Below the pieces are notes generated by a model, which had not been told where the DNA came from, searched no databases, and saw nothing but the letters and a program-made list of their open reading frames with translations. From the NCBI RefSeq assembly GCF_004379255.2, contig NC_056033.1, positions 38,218,719 through 38,282,718 of the forward strand: a stretch of DNA of 64,000 nt, read 5' to 3'. The DNA is from Salvia splendens. Taxonomy: Eukaryota; Streptophyta; Magnoliopsida; Lamiales; Lamiaceae. Below, in pieces: positions 53,340-64,000 of this stretch; the first letter of the stretch is position 1, and each line of letters opens with the position of its first letter. A program made the position numbers and the translations under genes.

Positions 53340-53565
53340 ATCATGCAATCTGCGATACAACCCAGCATATAATTCCAAATAATCTGCGATACGAAATCAG
53401 AGCACTATGGTGACACCATAATTTAAATGACGATCTAGGCAAGCAATCTTCTATACATAAGCAAGTAATTTGTGGTACATAGGCAAGCAACTCGACATAT
53501 GATTCCAAGCAATCTGCGATACGAAATTAGAGATAATCAAGTAATCTGCGATACGTAAGTAAGCG
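53340..53565. repeat. Degenerate AATCTGCGATACG repeats
   Basis: The word AATCTGCGATAC occurs at about 53347, 53389, 53509 and 53541, with diverged forms between. A longer unit (ATTCCAAGCAATCTGCGATA then CGAAATTAGAG) is present twice. Confidence 0.75.
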
Positions 53566-54212
53566 ATACGGGCTCGTCCCGGCGAGACGAGCCCGCAGCG
53601 AGACGCCGCTGCAGCCTATCCGTCTTGTCGCTTAGCTAGTTGGGGAGGGAGGGTCGGCGGGCCATCTCGCCGCGCGCCAACGCCACATGGCGAGCTCTGG
53701 CGCGCGGCGTGACGCCCACTCGCCGCCCCGCGAGTGGGCGTTGTCATTGCTGATGCAATAAATATTTTTTTAAAAAAATCGATTTTTCGCAAAAAAAAAT
53801 TAAAATTTTAAAAATTTCAATGGTAATATTAGTAAAAAATTTTGGGCAAAATTTGGCAACCGTTAGACGATCACCGCATCACTTTCCATGATTATGCGGA
53901 TTTCAATAAATTGTAATATTAGGATTTCAATTATGTTTTTTCGTATTTTCGAATGTTGCAATTTTCGTGATTTTAATTATTTTATGAATTGTTAGTATTA
54001 ATTTAATATTTCAATGAAATATTAATTGAATTTGTTGGAAATAAAAATAAAAAATGAAATTGAATGAATAGTTAAGGGATGAGATGGTTAAGAGATAGAG
54101 GGATGCATGTGATGTCTCTTAGTTAAGAGATTAGGTGAAAAGTGCAGTAGGACTCATGAATAATGAAGAGATGAGACGGTATTGAGAAACAGATGTGGAT
54201 GGCCTGATGGTC
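53566..54212. mobile_element. Truncated Harbinger-type element with GC-rich start
   Basis: The GC-rich left part (GGCGAGACGAGCCCGCAGCG, GCCGCGCGCCAACGCCACA) is followed by AT-rich sequence with words typical of Harbinger element leaders (AACCGTTAGACGATCACCGC). The right end GATGTGGATGGCC resembles the GTGGATGGCC terminus of the element at 4648-5242. The left terminal repeat is not found. Confidence 0.55.
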
Positions 54213-54439
54213 TTACAATGTTTTGACCGAGGAAGGTTGAAATTTATTTAATCGATAATCAGACTAAGGGAATCGCATTTAAATGTTTTCATAATAATGA
54301 GAAATATTCGATTCATCATGTAACAAATATTTTACTGATTAGATGTTAATACAAAGTCCGTAGATAATCGCATGTAAATAACAATAATTATAAATTATTA
54401 AATGTGGCGCACATTTGACCTTAAATTCGGCAATAGTAT

Positions 54440-55367
54440 TTAATGTCACAACTTCTGCTTTAATTGCTGAAATCTTCTTTCTCACGCTCTCCGTCAAATT
54501 CCGTTCATTGTTTTCCGTTTTCTCTCTCCAAAGAATTTCGCGTAGACCAACTGTGGAGAAAGCGGAAGGATCTGTGGCGTTGGAAACACTGCAAAAAAGA
54601 GAGTAATTGTGGAATGGAAAAGCGAAGTTGTAAATTTGACTTCTCTGTTTTGATCATCGGAAATTCAGTTTAGTTTTGTCTTTTGGGGAAAACAAAATAA
54701 TTTGGGAATTTCCAGTGGTGAGATGTGGACTGGTGTTAATGAGCTGTGGACGTCTATCAGCTGTGCCTCTTGTTGTTATGATAGCGAAAGGTGAGATATA
54801 TATCAAGTTATCTTCTGATTATTCAAAATTTTCTGTTTAATTTGATAGTTTTTTGTTATTTTTTAACTTTGCTTTCCTGTTTCGAATAAACTCTGAGAAT
54901 TCTTGCTCTCAATGCGTTTCCCTCCAATAGTTGGAATGAGTTCTGTGATCATTGGTGAATTGTTGGAATGAGTTTGGGGGATGTTTATGGGATCTATAAG
55001 GTAAGAATTTCTGGTTTTGATTATTTGATTCATTTGTGTTTGTTAAAGCTTGAAGTTTCTTGTTTAATTATGTTTTTCTGAGTCCATGCTGCCATGTGTT
55101 CTGATTCTTTGTTTGTAAGTTGTTTTCTGATGAAGTCTTTACTGCAGCTTGTGTTCATGATTGATTAGTGGGAATTTATTTGTTTTTTGTTTATGCCAAT
55201 TAAACCAAATACTACCTCTATAGCCAATATCACAGTTAAAAAAACTGTGTTAGCTGTTTTCTGATGAAGTCATTCATGCAGCTCGTGTTCATGATTGTTT
55301 AGTGGGAATTTGTTTGTTTTTAGTTTGATTTCATGCTTGTTCGGATTAGATAGGGACTTGATATGCT
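54440..55367 (+). promoter_or_regulatory. Leader region of the NPGR2-like gene with two predicted 5' UTR introns
   Basis: Splice-like borders GCGAAAG|GTGAGA (54790/54791), CCAATAG|TTGG (54930/54931), CTATAAG|GTAAGAA (55000/55001) and GATTAG|ATAGG (55349/55350) suggest leader exons ending at 54790 and spanning 54931-55000. The last leader part runs from 55350 into the start codon at 55368. A short duplicated word (CAGCTTGTGTTCATGATTGA) occurs at about 55146 and 55279 within the second intron. Confidence 0.55.
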
Positions 55368-58300
55368 ATGAGGGATGAGAAGCAGATTGGAGAACAACGG
55401 AGCAAAAGAGCTCGTACTAGGCTGGGAAAGATAATGCAGTGTCTTTGCACAGGGGAGCAATTACATGCAATTGAAATGGTAGCCAAGGATAGTTCAGCTA
55501 GTGTTCATTCATCGCAACCTGGAGAAGCCGAAAGGAAGCCTGACACAGGCAACATCGAAGAAGCTGAGACATCACTGCGAGAAAGCGGTTCTTTAAACTA
55601 TGAGGTCTTTCTCTAATAATCTTGATGCAAATCTTTATTCATTGTCTGATAAATTAAAGGGCCTTTAAGAGGAAGACAATATCAATTTTTCTTATGGAAT
55701 TACTGGAAAATCATAGAAAAATGGAAATCCATAAAAAGTTCAAAATAATGCTCTGCCCAACTCCAAAGGTGTAATCAACTACTTGTATTTTGGAAACAAA
55801 CCACATAATTGGTAGTTAATTATCTAAAAACAAGGTAAGCAAAGATTGTTTGGATAAGTTATTTAGATAGTTATGGTAGCAACATAAGGAAAGACTCCAT
55901 TAGACTGTCTTCTCTAAACCAATCGCTAGTTTTCTCTTTTAGTTCTTTGGCTGGGGTTCATCAAAGTTAGATCATTAGTGTGCTTCTTGAGAATAACTAC
56001 TTCAATGTCTTCAATCGCAACTTGACAATGTGTTGCTTTCTTCTACAGGAAGCCAGAGCATTGTTAGGGAGGTATGAATATCAAAAAGGAAATATTGAAG
56101 CAGCTTTACATGTGTTCGAAGGGATCGATATAGTTGCTATAACTCCAAAGATAAAAATCACGCTCTCAGTAAAGGGAGACACTCGTAGGAGACGATCACA
56201 GAATTATGCAGCCCCTCCAATGTCAATACATGCAATTAGTTTGCTTTTTGAAGCGGTCTTTCTGAAGGCAAAATCATTACAAGCACTTGGGAGGTATAAA
56301 GGTATATCATCCATTTGTTTTTGTTTGGCCACATGTAGTACTATCTTGCAAATAATGGTCTATTATTATTGACTAACTCTTTAGAAATTATATGGTGTTT
56401 TCATTGATTCGGTTAGCACTCATATGGTATAATGAGTGTCATTTTCAGTACCAACCATCAACTGTGAATTTGCAGAGGATTTTAGGTTAAAGGAAGCTGC
56501 TCTCGTTGAGAAGCAGCATCCTGCTAATAAAAGAGGACAGTGTCATCAACTTTTAAAATGATTTCCCACCTAACTATTCCTCAGATTTATTTGTCTAGCA
56601 TATGCATGTGAAAGCTATCATTTTTTGTGTCCATCTCTCTCTTATTTCCTAAACCTGTGTTGTTTCAGGGAATACACATTCCTTATCGAGTTTGCTCATG
56701 TGAAATATTAGTTTTAAATCTTTTCATATTTTGTTGAATTAGTTTTCTTAAGTTATTTTCTGGAGTCCCATTATGCATCATTTATTAGCCTTTTCAATAG
56801 TTTTTTGTTCTATGACTGTTCTAGTGATTTCAGTCCATATCGTTGTTGTTGCTATCAAAAGGTCGGTGCAAAATTGCTGAGAGAACATAAGTCTTCAAGC
56901 TTATTTCACAGTTAATTGTGAATAATGATCTGAGTCTTTCCAATCATCTTTGCAGAAGCTGCTCAATCATGCTCAGTTATTCTGGACATTGTTGAATCAT
57001 CATTACCAGCTGCCTTCCCTGAAAACTTTGGTGCTGACTGTAAATTGCAGGAGACTCTAAATAAGGCTGTCGAGTTGCTTCCAGAATTATGGAAACTTGC
57101 TGATTCTCCTCGTGATGCAGTCGTGTCATACCGCCGGGGCCTTCTCCATCACTGGAACCTGGATGCACAAACTACAGCCAAGATCCAAAAAGAGTTTGCC
57201 ATTTTTCTACTATACAGTGGAATTGAAGCAATTGCTCCAAACTTGAGAGATCAAATGGAGAATGCATTTATACCCAAAAACAATACTGATGAAGCCATTC
57301 TTCTTTTGATGATTCTTTTAAGAAAAGTTTCTCTGAAGAGAATTGAGTGGGATCCTTCAATTTTAGATCACCTTTCATATGCATTATCCATTTCTGGTGG
57401 ACTAGAGGCTTTAGCTAATCAAATCGATGAACTTCTTCCTGGAGTTATAGATCGAAAGGAAAGGTATCATACGTTAGCTCTCTGTTATCATGGAAACGGT
57501 GATGACACGGGGGCTTTGAATTTATGGAAGAAAAATTTGAAAACTCAAGTGGATTCGACTTATTTATCAGCTTTGTTATTCATTTCAAAGATATGTGGAG
57601 GGAATCCTGAGTATGCTGGCGAAGGGATTAATTTTTCTCAGAGTGCGGTTGGCAACTTGCATAGGGGATGTGATCAGTTGATGGGTGTTTCCCAATGCAT
57701 GTTGGGCATCTCACTATCAACATATTCTAGGTTTGCTGCAACTGACACTGAGAGAGTTCAAAAACAGTCGAAGGCACTTAAATCCCTGGAAATAGCTGGG
57801 AGAGTTACAAAAATGAAGGACCCTTTCATTATTTACCATTTATCAGTAGAAAATGCTGAGCAGAGAAAGCTGGATGCTGCACTTCATCATGCAAAAAACT
57901 TGCTTAAATTGGAGAGCGGTTCTAATATTAAAGGATGGGTCTTGTTGGCTCGAATATTATCTGCTCAAAAATGTTTTTCCAATGCTGAAACTATCATAAA
58001 TGCGGCGTTGGACCAGACTGGAATATGGGATCAGGGAGAACTGTTGAGAAGTAAAGCTAAGCTCCAGCTTGCTCAGGGTCTAGTGAAGGAGGCTATTCAA
58101 ACTTATTCTCAGCTGCTTGCTGTCCTTCAGGTTCAACTTAAAAGTGTTGATTCAGGGAAGAAGCTTAAGGTATGTAGCACTAGTCACTTGTTTGGCATAC
58201 ATGTAACAAATTTTATGGTCCTTGTATTATAGTATGTTATTTGTGAATGATTGAAATGATTGTTTGTGGAATTTAATGTTGCATGGGTTATACATGCAAC

Positions 58301-59441
58301 TTTGCTAGCTTCCAAAAGGATATTTACTACCATGAAGCTCTTTTCACCATTTATGAAAATGTATAAGAGATCTGATACTGTGCCTTGAGTCCATGCAAAA
58401 AAGTTGTTTCTTCTGATGGATTGACTATTGGGTATATTCAACTCATAATGGACCTTAATTGCTTCTAAGTCTGAATAAGTTCAATACTGCCCTATCTGAA
58501 ATCTCAAGCCGTGACAGTGCCCTATCATGTCTTTGATTTCTCTTATTGTACATATTTGCATGCTAACTTATCTTAGTAGCTGGTCCATATGGGTTGTTTG
58601 ATGAAAGCCCTTTGCTACTGAAATGACAGGAGAACCGCAATCGTATTAAGAACTTAGAGCTGGATACATGGCTTGGTTTGGCTTCCATCTACATCAAATT
58701 GTCTCGGTGGCATGATGCTGAGCTGTGTCTTTCAAAATCTGAAGGCATTACTGCCTTTTCTGCGTCTAGATGGCACACCACTGGTAATCATGCTTGGCCT
58801 TTTATTCGTTTCAAAATCCTTTCTTATGGAAATTCATATTTTGCTGTCTCTTATATGTGGAACAACACACTATATTGGAGTAGAAAGAACCAGTCCAGAG
58901 TTTTTGTCTCATCAGTTATGGACTCCTTTTACTGTGAGCAGATTATGTGAAAAGCATGTGATCTTATCCTCTTTATGTTTGATAAATTTATAGTGTCAGT
59001 ATCAAAATGATGGAAATATTCTGGTATACTGTAGGTGTTATTTCTCCAATAGATGGAAGTATACACTTCGGCTGATATGATTTTTATCATAATACAAACT
59101 CATCTTGGATACTAAATGCAGGTATGCTTCACGAAGCAAAGGGAGACGAGAAAGAAGCTCTGAAGGCATACTCGCTCGCCCTGGAAGTCGACACAACACA
59201 TGTCCCAAGTCTAGTCTCCAAGGCTAAGATTCTGATTGGTAGCAGTTGCAGGTCCCCAGCTGTCATAAGAAGCTTCCTGACAGAAGCTCTACGACTCGAT
59301 CATACCAACGTATCGGCTTGGCATCATCTGGGCATCCTTCACAGGGATGTAGGAGGTAGTTTATCAGCTGTGGAAGCTGCTGAATGTTTCCAAGCGGCTG
59401 CTGCCCTCCAGGAGACCGAACCCGTTGAGCCATTCAGATGA
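55368..59441 (+). CDS. NPGR2: NPGR2-like tetratricopeptide calmodulin-binding protein
   Basis: Five coding exons: 55368-55604, 56049-56301, 56956-58169, 58630-58783 and 59122-59441, all GT-AG, giving 725 residues (Arabidopsis NPG-family proteins are of about this size). The N-terminal part has GKIMQCLCTGEQL and EARALLGRYEYQKGNIEAAL. The middle holds FPENFGADCKLQETLNKAVE and a basic stretch that fits calmodulin binding. The rest consists of tetratricopeptide repeats (LGLASIYIKLSRWHDAELCL, KGDEKEALKAYSLALEVD), ending FQAAAALQETEPVEPFR. NPG1 and its relatives NPGR1/2 are calmodulin-binding TPR proteins. NPG1 is needed for pollen germination, and the family has been linked to tethering of phosphatidylinositol 4-kinase at the plasma membrane. 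The choice of NPGR2 over NPGR1 is by overall resemblance. Confidence 0.85.
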
Positions 59442-60870
59442 CTGCCGTTTCCTATTTGTGAGCACCCTTTCTTTGTATATTGTTGAGCAAAATAATTGTA
59501 TCTATTCCATTTAAAGAAGAAGAAGGTAATACAGATACAAGTTTTTGGGTCTTCCATAGTTTTCCATATTCTGCAAATGTAATTGTGATGTGAGTAATAA
59601 AAAATCCACTTTTGTTTGATCATGCCGATTTTTATTTTTATTGTTTTATCTTCATTTTTCATGAATTCTTTCTTGATTTTTTTTGTTCGTTGCGTATATA
59701 TAACTAAGTAAGGATTTCAGTTTTTACCAGTATCTGCCTTTATTCATTACTTCCTAGACCGAAAATATTAGTACATGATAATTAGATGGTTAGCTTCTTT
59801 GCTATTTTAATATGATGATTCGTTAAATTGAATATTCTAAATTGGGATTCCATAGTTCTTTCAGAATAAGTAAATACTCATTTCGGGTGTTTTATAAATG
59901 AGAAAATTGTACTTTTAATATTTCAATTTTCCTATAATATTATTTTCCGACGATGCTCTTTAACATATCTCTAAATTTGATGAACATTGATGTGGCATTG
60001 ATAAAATTTCACTTTTTTACAAACAAATTACCAAAATGCCCTTCAACATTTAAGGGTTATTTTTTGTCAAATGTAATTACTCATATTTTTTTATCCCCTC
60101 TCGTGTGTCTCTTATCTCTTCTTTCTTTTTCAGATTAAATAATTATCATTCAAAGATTCTCTCTCATCTGATTCTTAGGGACAAATTCTATCTCAACAAT
60201 ATGTATCCTTTTGTTTCGTTGAATTATTGGATTATTTTCAACCTGTGCAGAATGAAGAGGGTAATATGAATATGTAATATATCCATCCAAGTTAAAAATC
60301 ATATACACTATATATAATATAATTGCTTTTTAGAGCATTTAATCTAAAAAATAAAGAAAAGAGATGAGAGAGGATATAAAAAGTAAAAAAAATGACAAAA
60401 TAAAAAATCCTAAGGGCTTAAAAGCATTTTTGTCTATGAAAAGTCTAAAAAGTGCAAATAGTAGTATACTTATATGGTATAGTTTTAGAGTTTTTTAAAT
60501 AAGTGTGGGTAATTTTTTTAAATATTATAGCAAATAATCATTTAAATAGTAGTAGTAGTGCTTGGTAATACTTTAGAAATTTGAAATTTTGAAAATATAT
60601 GTATCAAATAATCATGCAAACTAAGTTAATCAATCAACGTCATAATTCATAAGTACTAGTAGTAACCGTTTATTTGCCTAAAATTCAAATTCAAATTCAA
60701 AATAGGGATAAAACTAAAAAATATTCTATGTTTAGTAGGATCCCACTACTGTTGCTTTGCCTCCCTGTATATTTATTTAGTCATAAATATTAAAAACTGG
60801 TATTTAAATTTATTAAGTAATAAATGTTTTTAAAAATGAAATAAGTATGCATACTAGTAAAAAATTAACA
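59442..60870. other. Spacer between NPGR2-like and the next gene
   Basis: About 1.4 kb, AT-rich. It starts with the NPGR2-like 3' UTR. The rest has no supported gene. The 61-codon frame at 59953-60138 looks like chance. Confidence 0.55.
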
Positions 60871-61138
60871 ATTGAACTCTAGAAAAAATACTCAACATCA
60901 AATTCTAACGGTCACTTCCTTTTTAGGTAAAAAAATGATTGAACCCTACCCCTCCAAAATCGACCGTTTCCACCCCTCACCTTTTTCCCTCTCTTCTTCT
61001 TCATCTCTCTCTCTGTTTCTCACTCTCACTTGTAAGAAGAGTAATAAGAGATGGAGTTTCACCTCTGATCATCTGAACCGAAACTTTTCCCCAAGTCAAG
61101 AGATCGAAAGAAGCGCTCTACGCTTTCCCTCTCCGAAA

Positions 61139-63109
61139 ATGGGCTGTTTTCTCGGATGCTTCGGTGGTGAAAAGACTCAGAAACGCCGCAGACATAGAGC
61201 TCATCGGGCCAGCCCTCAGCGCCATGTAACCACTCTCTCCTTTCACTTTTCACCTACATTCGTTTGAATTTCATGGAAATGTCTGATTAACGCCCGAATC
61301 GTTGGTCATTATTTAAATTTTGGGGTTTTAATTATGTGTTTTAGCTGTAGTTTTTGTTTGATTAGGTTTTCTGTGTTTTAGAGGTAGCTTTTGTTTGCCT
61401 TTCCTAGAAATTTGAACTTGTTATTCATGCTTCTCTTCCCTCCTTTTGTTTCATTGTGTATTGTTTAATTTTGCTGAATTAAGGAGTAGGATCCCACCGA
61501 TTGTTCAATGCACTTCAGTTCAGTGTTCTTATTCAAATTGGTGAAGGAAGAAGTGCTTTCTTCTTCGGTATACATTGTTTATCTTGTGTGCTGTATTTTG
61601 GGATGAGTGATTCAATCATAAATTTTGTGATGCAGAGAAACAGGATCCAAAATGTTCAGCAGGAGAACAAAATCACTCCAGAGCAGTCTGTAGCAGAAAC
61701 TAATCCTGCTAACTTGCTTTTGGAGGTTTTGGAACTGGGGTGAGCCTTCTTGAGTGAGCTTATTCAGCTGGATTGGATATTATGTCATTAATGTTTTTTT
61801 TTTTGCTTTGATCCTTCTCCTAACTACTGAAACTTGGATTAAATTCGGAGTGCAGAAATAAACCTGAGGCGGTGGAGCAAGGGAGCCCAAGCACAAGCCC
61901 GAAGAAGAGTCCGAGCCCGAGTCCTAGAAAAAGAGTTACGTTTAACTCAAATGTCACGACATACGAGCATGTTCGAGTCCATGACAGCATCGAATCGTTG
62001 CCAGATTGTGCTGCGAATGAGAAAGATTTGAAATCACCAAGTCGTTCGCAGTCATTACCTAAAGATGATGATTCTGTTGCATCCAGTGTCGCGTCGTATC
62101 CACCAAATCATAGGTATCATAATGCTAGAGAAAGTGACGATGAAGTTGAAGAGTATGGTGATAGCGATTTGGAGGATTTGGATGATGAGGATGAGGATGA
62201 CGATGAATATGATTATTACTCTGATGAAGATACTGATGCTAGATTTCCTGGCCATCGAGTGTGGTCTGAATCAGTTGAAACTGTATCAATGGAGTCGAGG
62301 ACTGGAAGCTCTTCACCTCCTGCGCTGAAGCAGGAAGTAGAGAGTGCGATGGTGAAAACTCAGCTACCTGACGAGGAGGCCAAAGAATTCGGATCAAAAA
62401 CCAATGCAAGAGATAGAAGTGATTATATCAATTCAGTGCTCAACCCTGTTGAGAATATTATTCAATGGAAGGCAGCAAAATCAAAAGGGACAGCTCTAGT
62501 GAAGCCACAAAAGGAGAACTTAGCAAACTTTGAGGCTCCCCGTATGTCGTTTAGCTCAGAACCCATATTCAGGCAGGCGGCCTCTAGTTTCAAGGCAAAG
62601 TCTCATCAGTCGAAAAATGCAAATCAAGAAATAGCTGTTGATGCAAGTCTTTCAAATTGGTTAGGTACTCCTGAAGTTGCACCCTCCAAGAAGACTAGCT
62701 TCAGTGGCTTCGAAACAATCACTAAATCCCCACCGACGAACACATCAGAAGGTTGCACTTCTCCAATGAGCTTCGAAGATAGGCCAATTTTAGGCGCACT
62801 GACAGTTGAGGAGCTGAGGCAAATCTCAGCAACTCCCTCCCCGAGGAAGTCTCCTAGTCGAAGCCCTGACGAGATGCCCATTATAGGGAGTGTTGGTTCC
62901 TATTGGAATAACTCAGGTTCAGCAAAAAATGCAAACAAACCAGCAAGTACAGAGAGGTGTGTACATTATTAATATTTGAAAATTCAAGATATTTGCATTC
63001 ATGACATGACGAAGTTATGCTATATGCGCAGGACAAGAAAGTGAATTGGCACTCTGCTCCTTTTGAGACGAGATTGGATAGAGCTCTCAGCAACAGAGGT
63101 GCTGCATGA
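61139..63109 (+). CDS. Plant-specific MGCFLGCF protein, probably lipid-modified, unknown function
   Basis: Four exons: 61139-61225, 61636-61739, 61856 to about 62956/62960, and 63032-63109, about 455 residues. The N terminus MGCFLGCFGG has Gly2 and Cys3 in the arrangement used for N-myristoylation and palmitoylation, so membrane attachment is likely. A basic stretch follows (KTQKRRRHRAHR). Exon 3 begins with a Ser/Pro-Lys region (SPKKSPSPSPRKRVTFNSNV) that looks like a phosphorylated segment. Next come a long acidic run (DLEDLDDEDEDDDEYDYYSD), FEDRPILGALTVEELRQISA and MPIIGSVGSYW. The last exon reads VNWHSAPFETRLDRALSNRG. To reach that frame the donor must be AGGTGT|GTACAT (62960); the stronger-looking GAGAG|GTGTGT (62956) would give a short alternative ending. 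CT-rich leader at 60980-61030. Confidence 0.75.
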
Positions 63110-63418
63110 AGGGATCCAGGATCATCAAGTGTGTGAGAACTTTTCCCTCCGTTGTTTCGATTGTTTCTCATGTCTTAGAAAGTGAGAAGTTTGTTTTATG
63201 TTTGTGAATGAATTCCTACAGTGTTTTGTATGCATATTTAATTGATTTTTTTTTCTTCATATTCCATGTAATATTTATGTATGATCACTCGAGGTTGTGA
63301 AATAAAAACATTCCATATATGGTGATTGGATTGATTGGCTTGTTTTCTTGACGAAATTTATGTATAGAGACTGCAGCAACTTCTTAGTTTCTCTATATAG
63401 TAGCAGTAGTAGTCTTTA
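63110..63418. other. 3' flank of the MGCFLGCF gene
   Basis: 3' UTR with AATAAAAACA near 63301 as a possible polyadenylation signal. Nothing else supported. Confidence 0.5.
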
Positions 63419-63826
63419 TGAAATCAGCAGTCTACCCACCCTAATACGGGTAAAAGCTGGAGGGTCTATAAGCGTGGAGATAGGAGGGTAGTTAGGCCGG
63501 CTGAGGGAAACAAGGAAGCAGCTGGAAAGTAGTTCAGCCAGCAGAGAGAAAGAAGGAGGCAGCTGGGGAAGTTGAGAGAGAGAAGGTTGTTCCTATTTTA
63601 ATGCATTTCGAATTCAATAAGTTAGCAGTTCCTAAATTTGTGTTGTAAGCGACTTAGAAAGCTATAAATAGATGTAAACCAAGAAGAAAAAGGGTATCTT
63701 TTTGGAGGATCAATTTGTGGACGACATAGTCGTTAGTCCTCTTCGTGAGGAGTGTTACTTGTTCCTTTCCTTCAATAAACACTTTGAGTTTTCCATTCCT
63801 AAAGCACTAGCCTTTACTCTTTAACA
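63419..63826 (+). repeat. Probable 5' LTR of a retrotransposon running off the right edge
   Basis: It contains a TATA box (GCTATAAATAG at about 63661) and, downstream, a polyadenylation-like CAATAAACACTTTG (about 63772), and ends CTTTAACA directly before a gag-like start. The left boundary is uncertain because TGAAATC at 63419 is only a candidate. The 3' LTR lies outside the window. Confidence 0.6.
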
Positions 63827-63842
63827 AATCGGTGCGGTGACG

Positions 63843-64000
63843 ATGGTTGTTTCGAGGACGGATACGCGACTGGATGGGTTGGAGAAGGCTACGGAGGAAT
63901 TCAACGCTCCGTTACAACAATCAGACGAGCGGGCGATAGCTTTGGAGGCGAAGGTCGACGCCATGGTGGCAGAAATCCGAGCAGGATTCGCGGCGATCAA
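63843..64000 (+). CDS. Start of a retrotransposon gag, partial
   Basis: The frame from the ATG at 63843 encodes MVVSRTDTRLDGLEKATEEF and, further on, DERAIALEAKVDAMVAEIRA. This is a heptad-rich coiled-coil start of the kind seen in plant Ty3/gypsy gag proteins. It is open to the end of the window. With only 52 residues visible the lineage cannot be fixed. Confidence 0.6.
   Translation, partial: MVVSRTDTRLDGLEKATEEFNAPLQQSDERAIALEAKVDAMVAEIRAGFAAI

Overview
This is nuclear DNA from a flowering plant. Genes carry GT-AG introns, the families are plant-specific (ROP-interactive CRIB protein, WRC-domain protein, NPG-related TPR protein), and the spacers are packed with LTR retrotransposons, Helitrons, Stowaway, hAT and PIF/Harbinger elements. 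A core eudicot, possibly an asterid of the Lamiales type, is my inference from protein resemblance only.

Genes. Six genes look functional: an LRR receptor-like protein of the TMM/RLP29/PII-2 type (8583-9941, +), a RIC protein (10557-11592, -), a WRC-domain protein (37002-38195, -), a MIA40-type CHCH import protein (42039-42485, -), NPGR2-like (55368-59441, +) and an unnamed MGCFLGCF protein (61139-63109, +). One small DUF688-like gene carries a 1-base frameshift (40664-41073, +). A long-chain fatty alcohol oxidase is a clear pseudogene (30844-33030, +). The genes are independent single loci, not a cluster with a shared pathway.

Layout. 1-4202 is a broken Ty1/copia element on the minus strand that runs off the left edge. 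4203-8450 is AT-rich spacer with nested MITEs, including a 56-bp near-perfect palindrome and a 1.05-kb Harbinger-type element. 8451-11592 holds the LRR and RIC genes. 12253-13397 is an internally deleted Harbinger element with a transposase remnant, and 13485-13914 is a copia LTR. 14580-27654 is a TIR element (called A) that carries pieces of a polyphenol oxidase and an ALKBH9/10-like gene. A 44-bp satellite lies inside it, and a young 10.2-kb Ty3/gypsy element (16598-26838) later split it. 27655-36681 is repeat-rich spacer (MITE C1, an inverted repeat, a Helitron, the FAO pseudogene, ~690-bp tandem repeats, an hAT). 36682-43700 holds the WRC, DUF688-like and MIA40 genes. 43979-54210 is again transposon-rich. 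Its centre is a second gene-carrying TIR element (B, 46999-51159), which holds two pieces of one ABCG half-transporter gene and an unrelated gene piece that keeps its intron. 54400-63110 holds NPGR2-like and the MGCFLGCF gene, and 63419-64000 is the start of another LTR retrotransposon.

The most interesting pattern is a set of terminal-inverted-repeat elements (A, B, C1, C2, D) that all start or end flush against TA microsatellites and stand next to one another in chains. A and B have related ends and both carry host gene fragments. A second pattern is a Harbinger-like MITE family in which each copy carries its own GC-rich short palindromic motif between otherwise similar ends.
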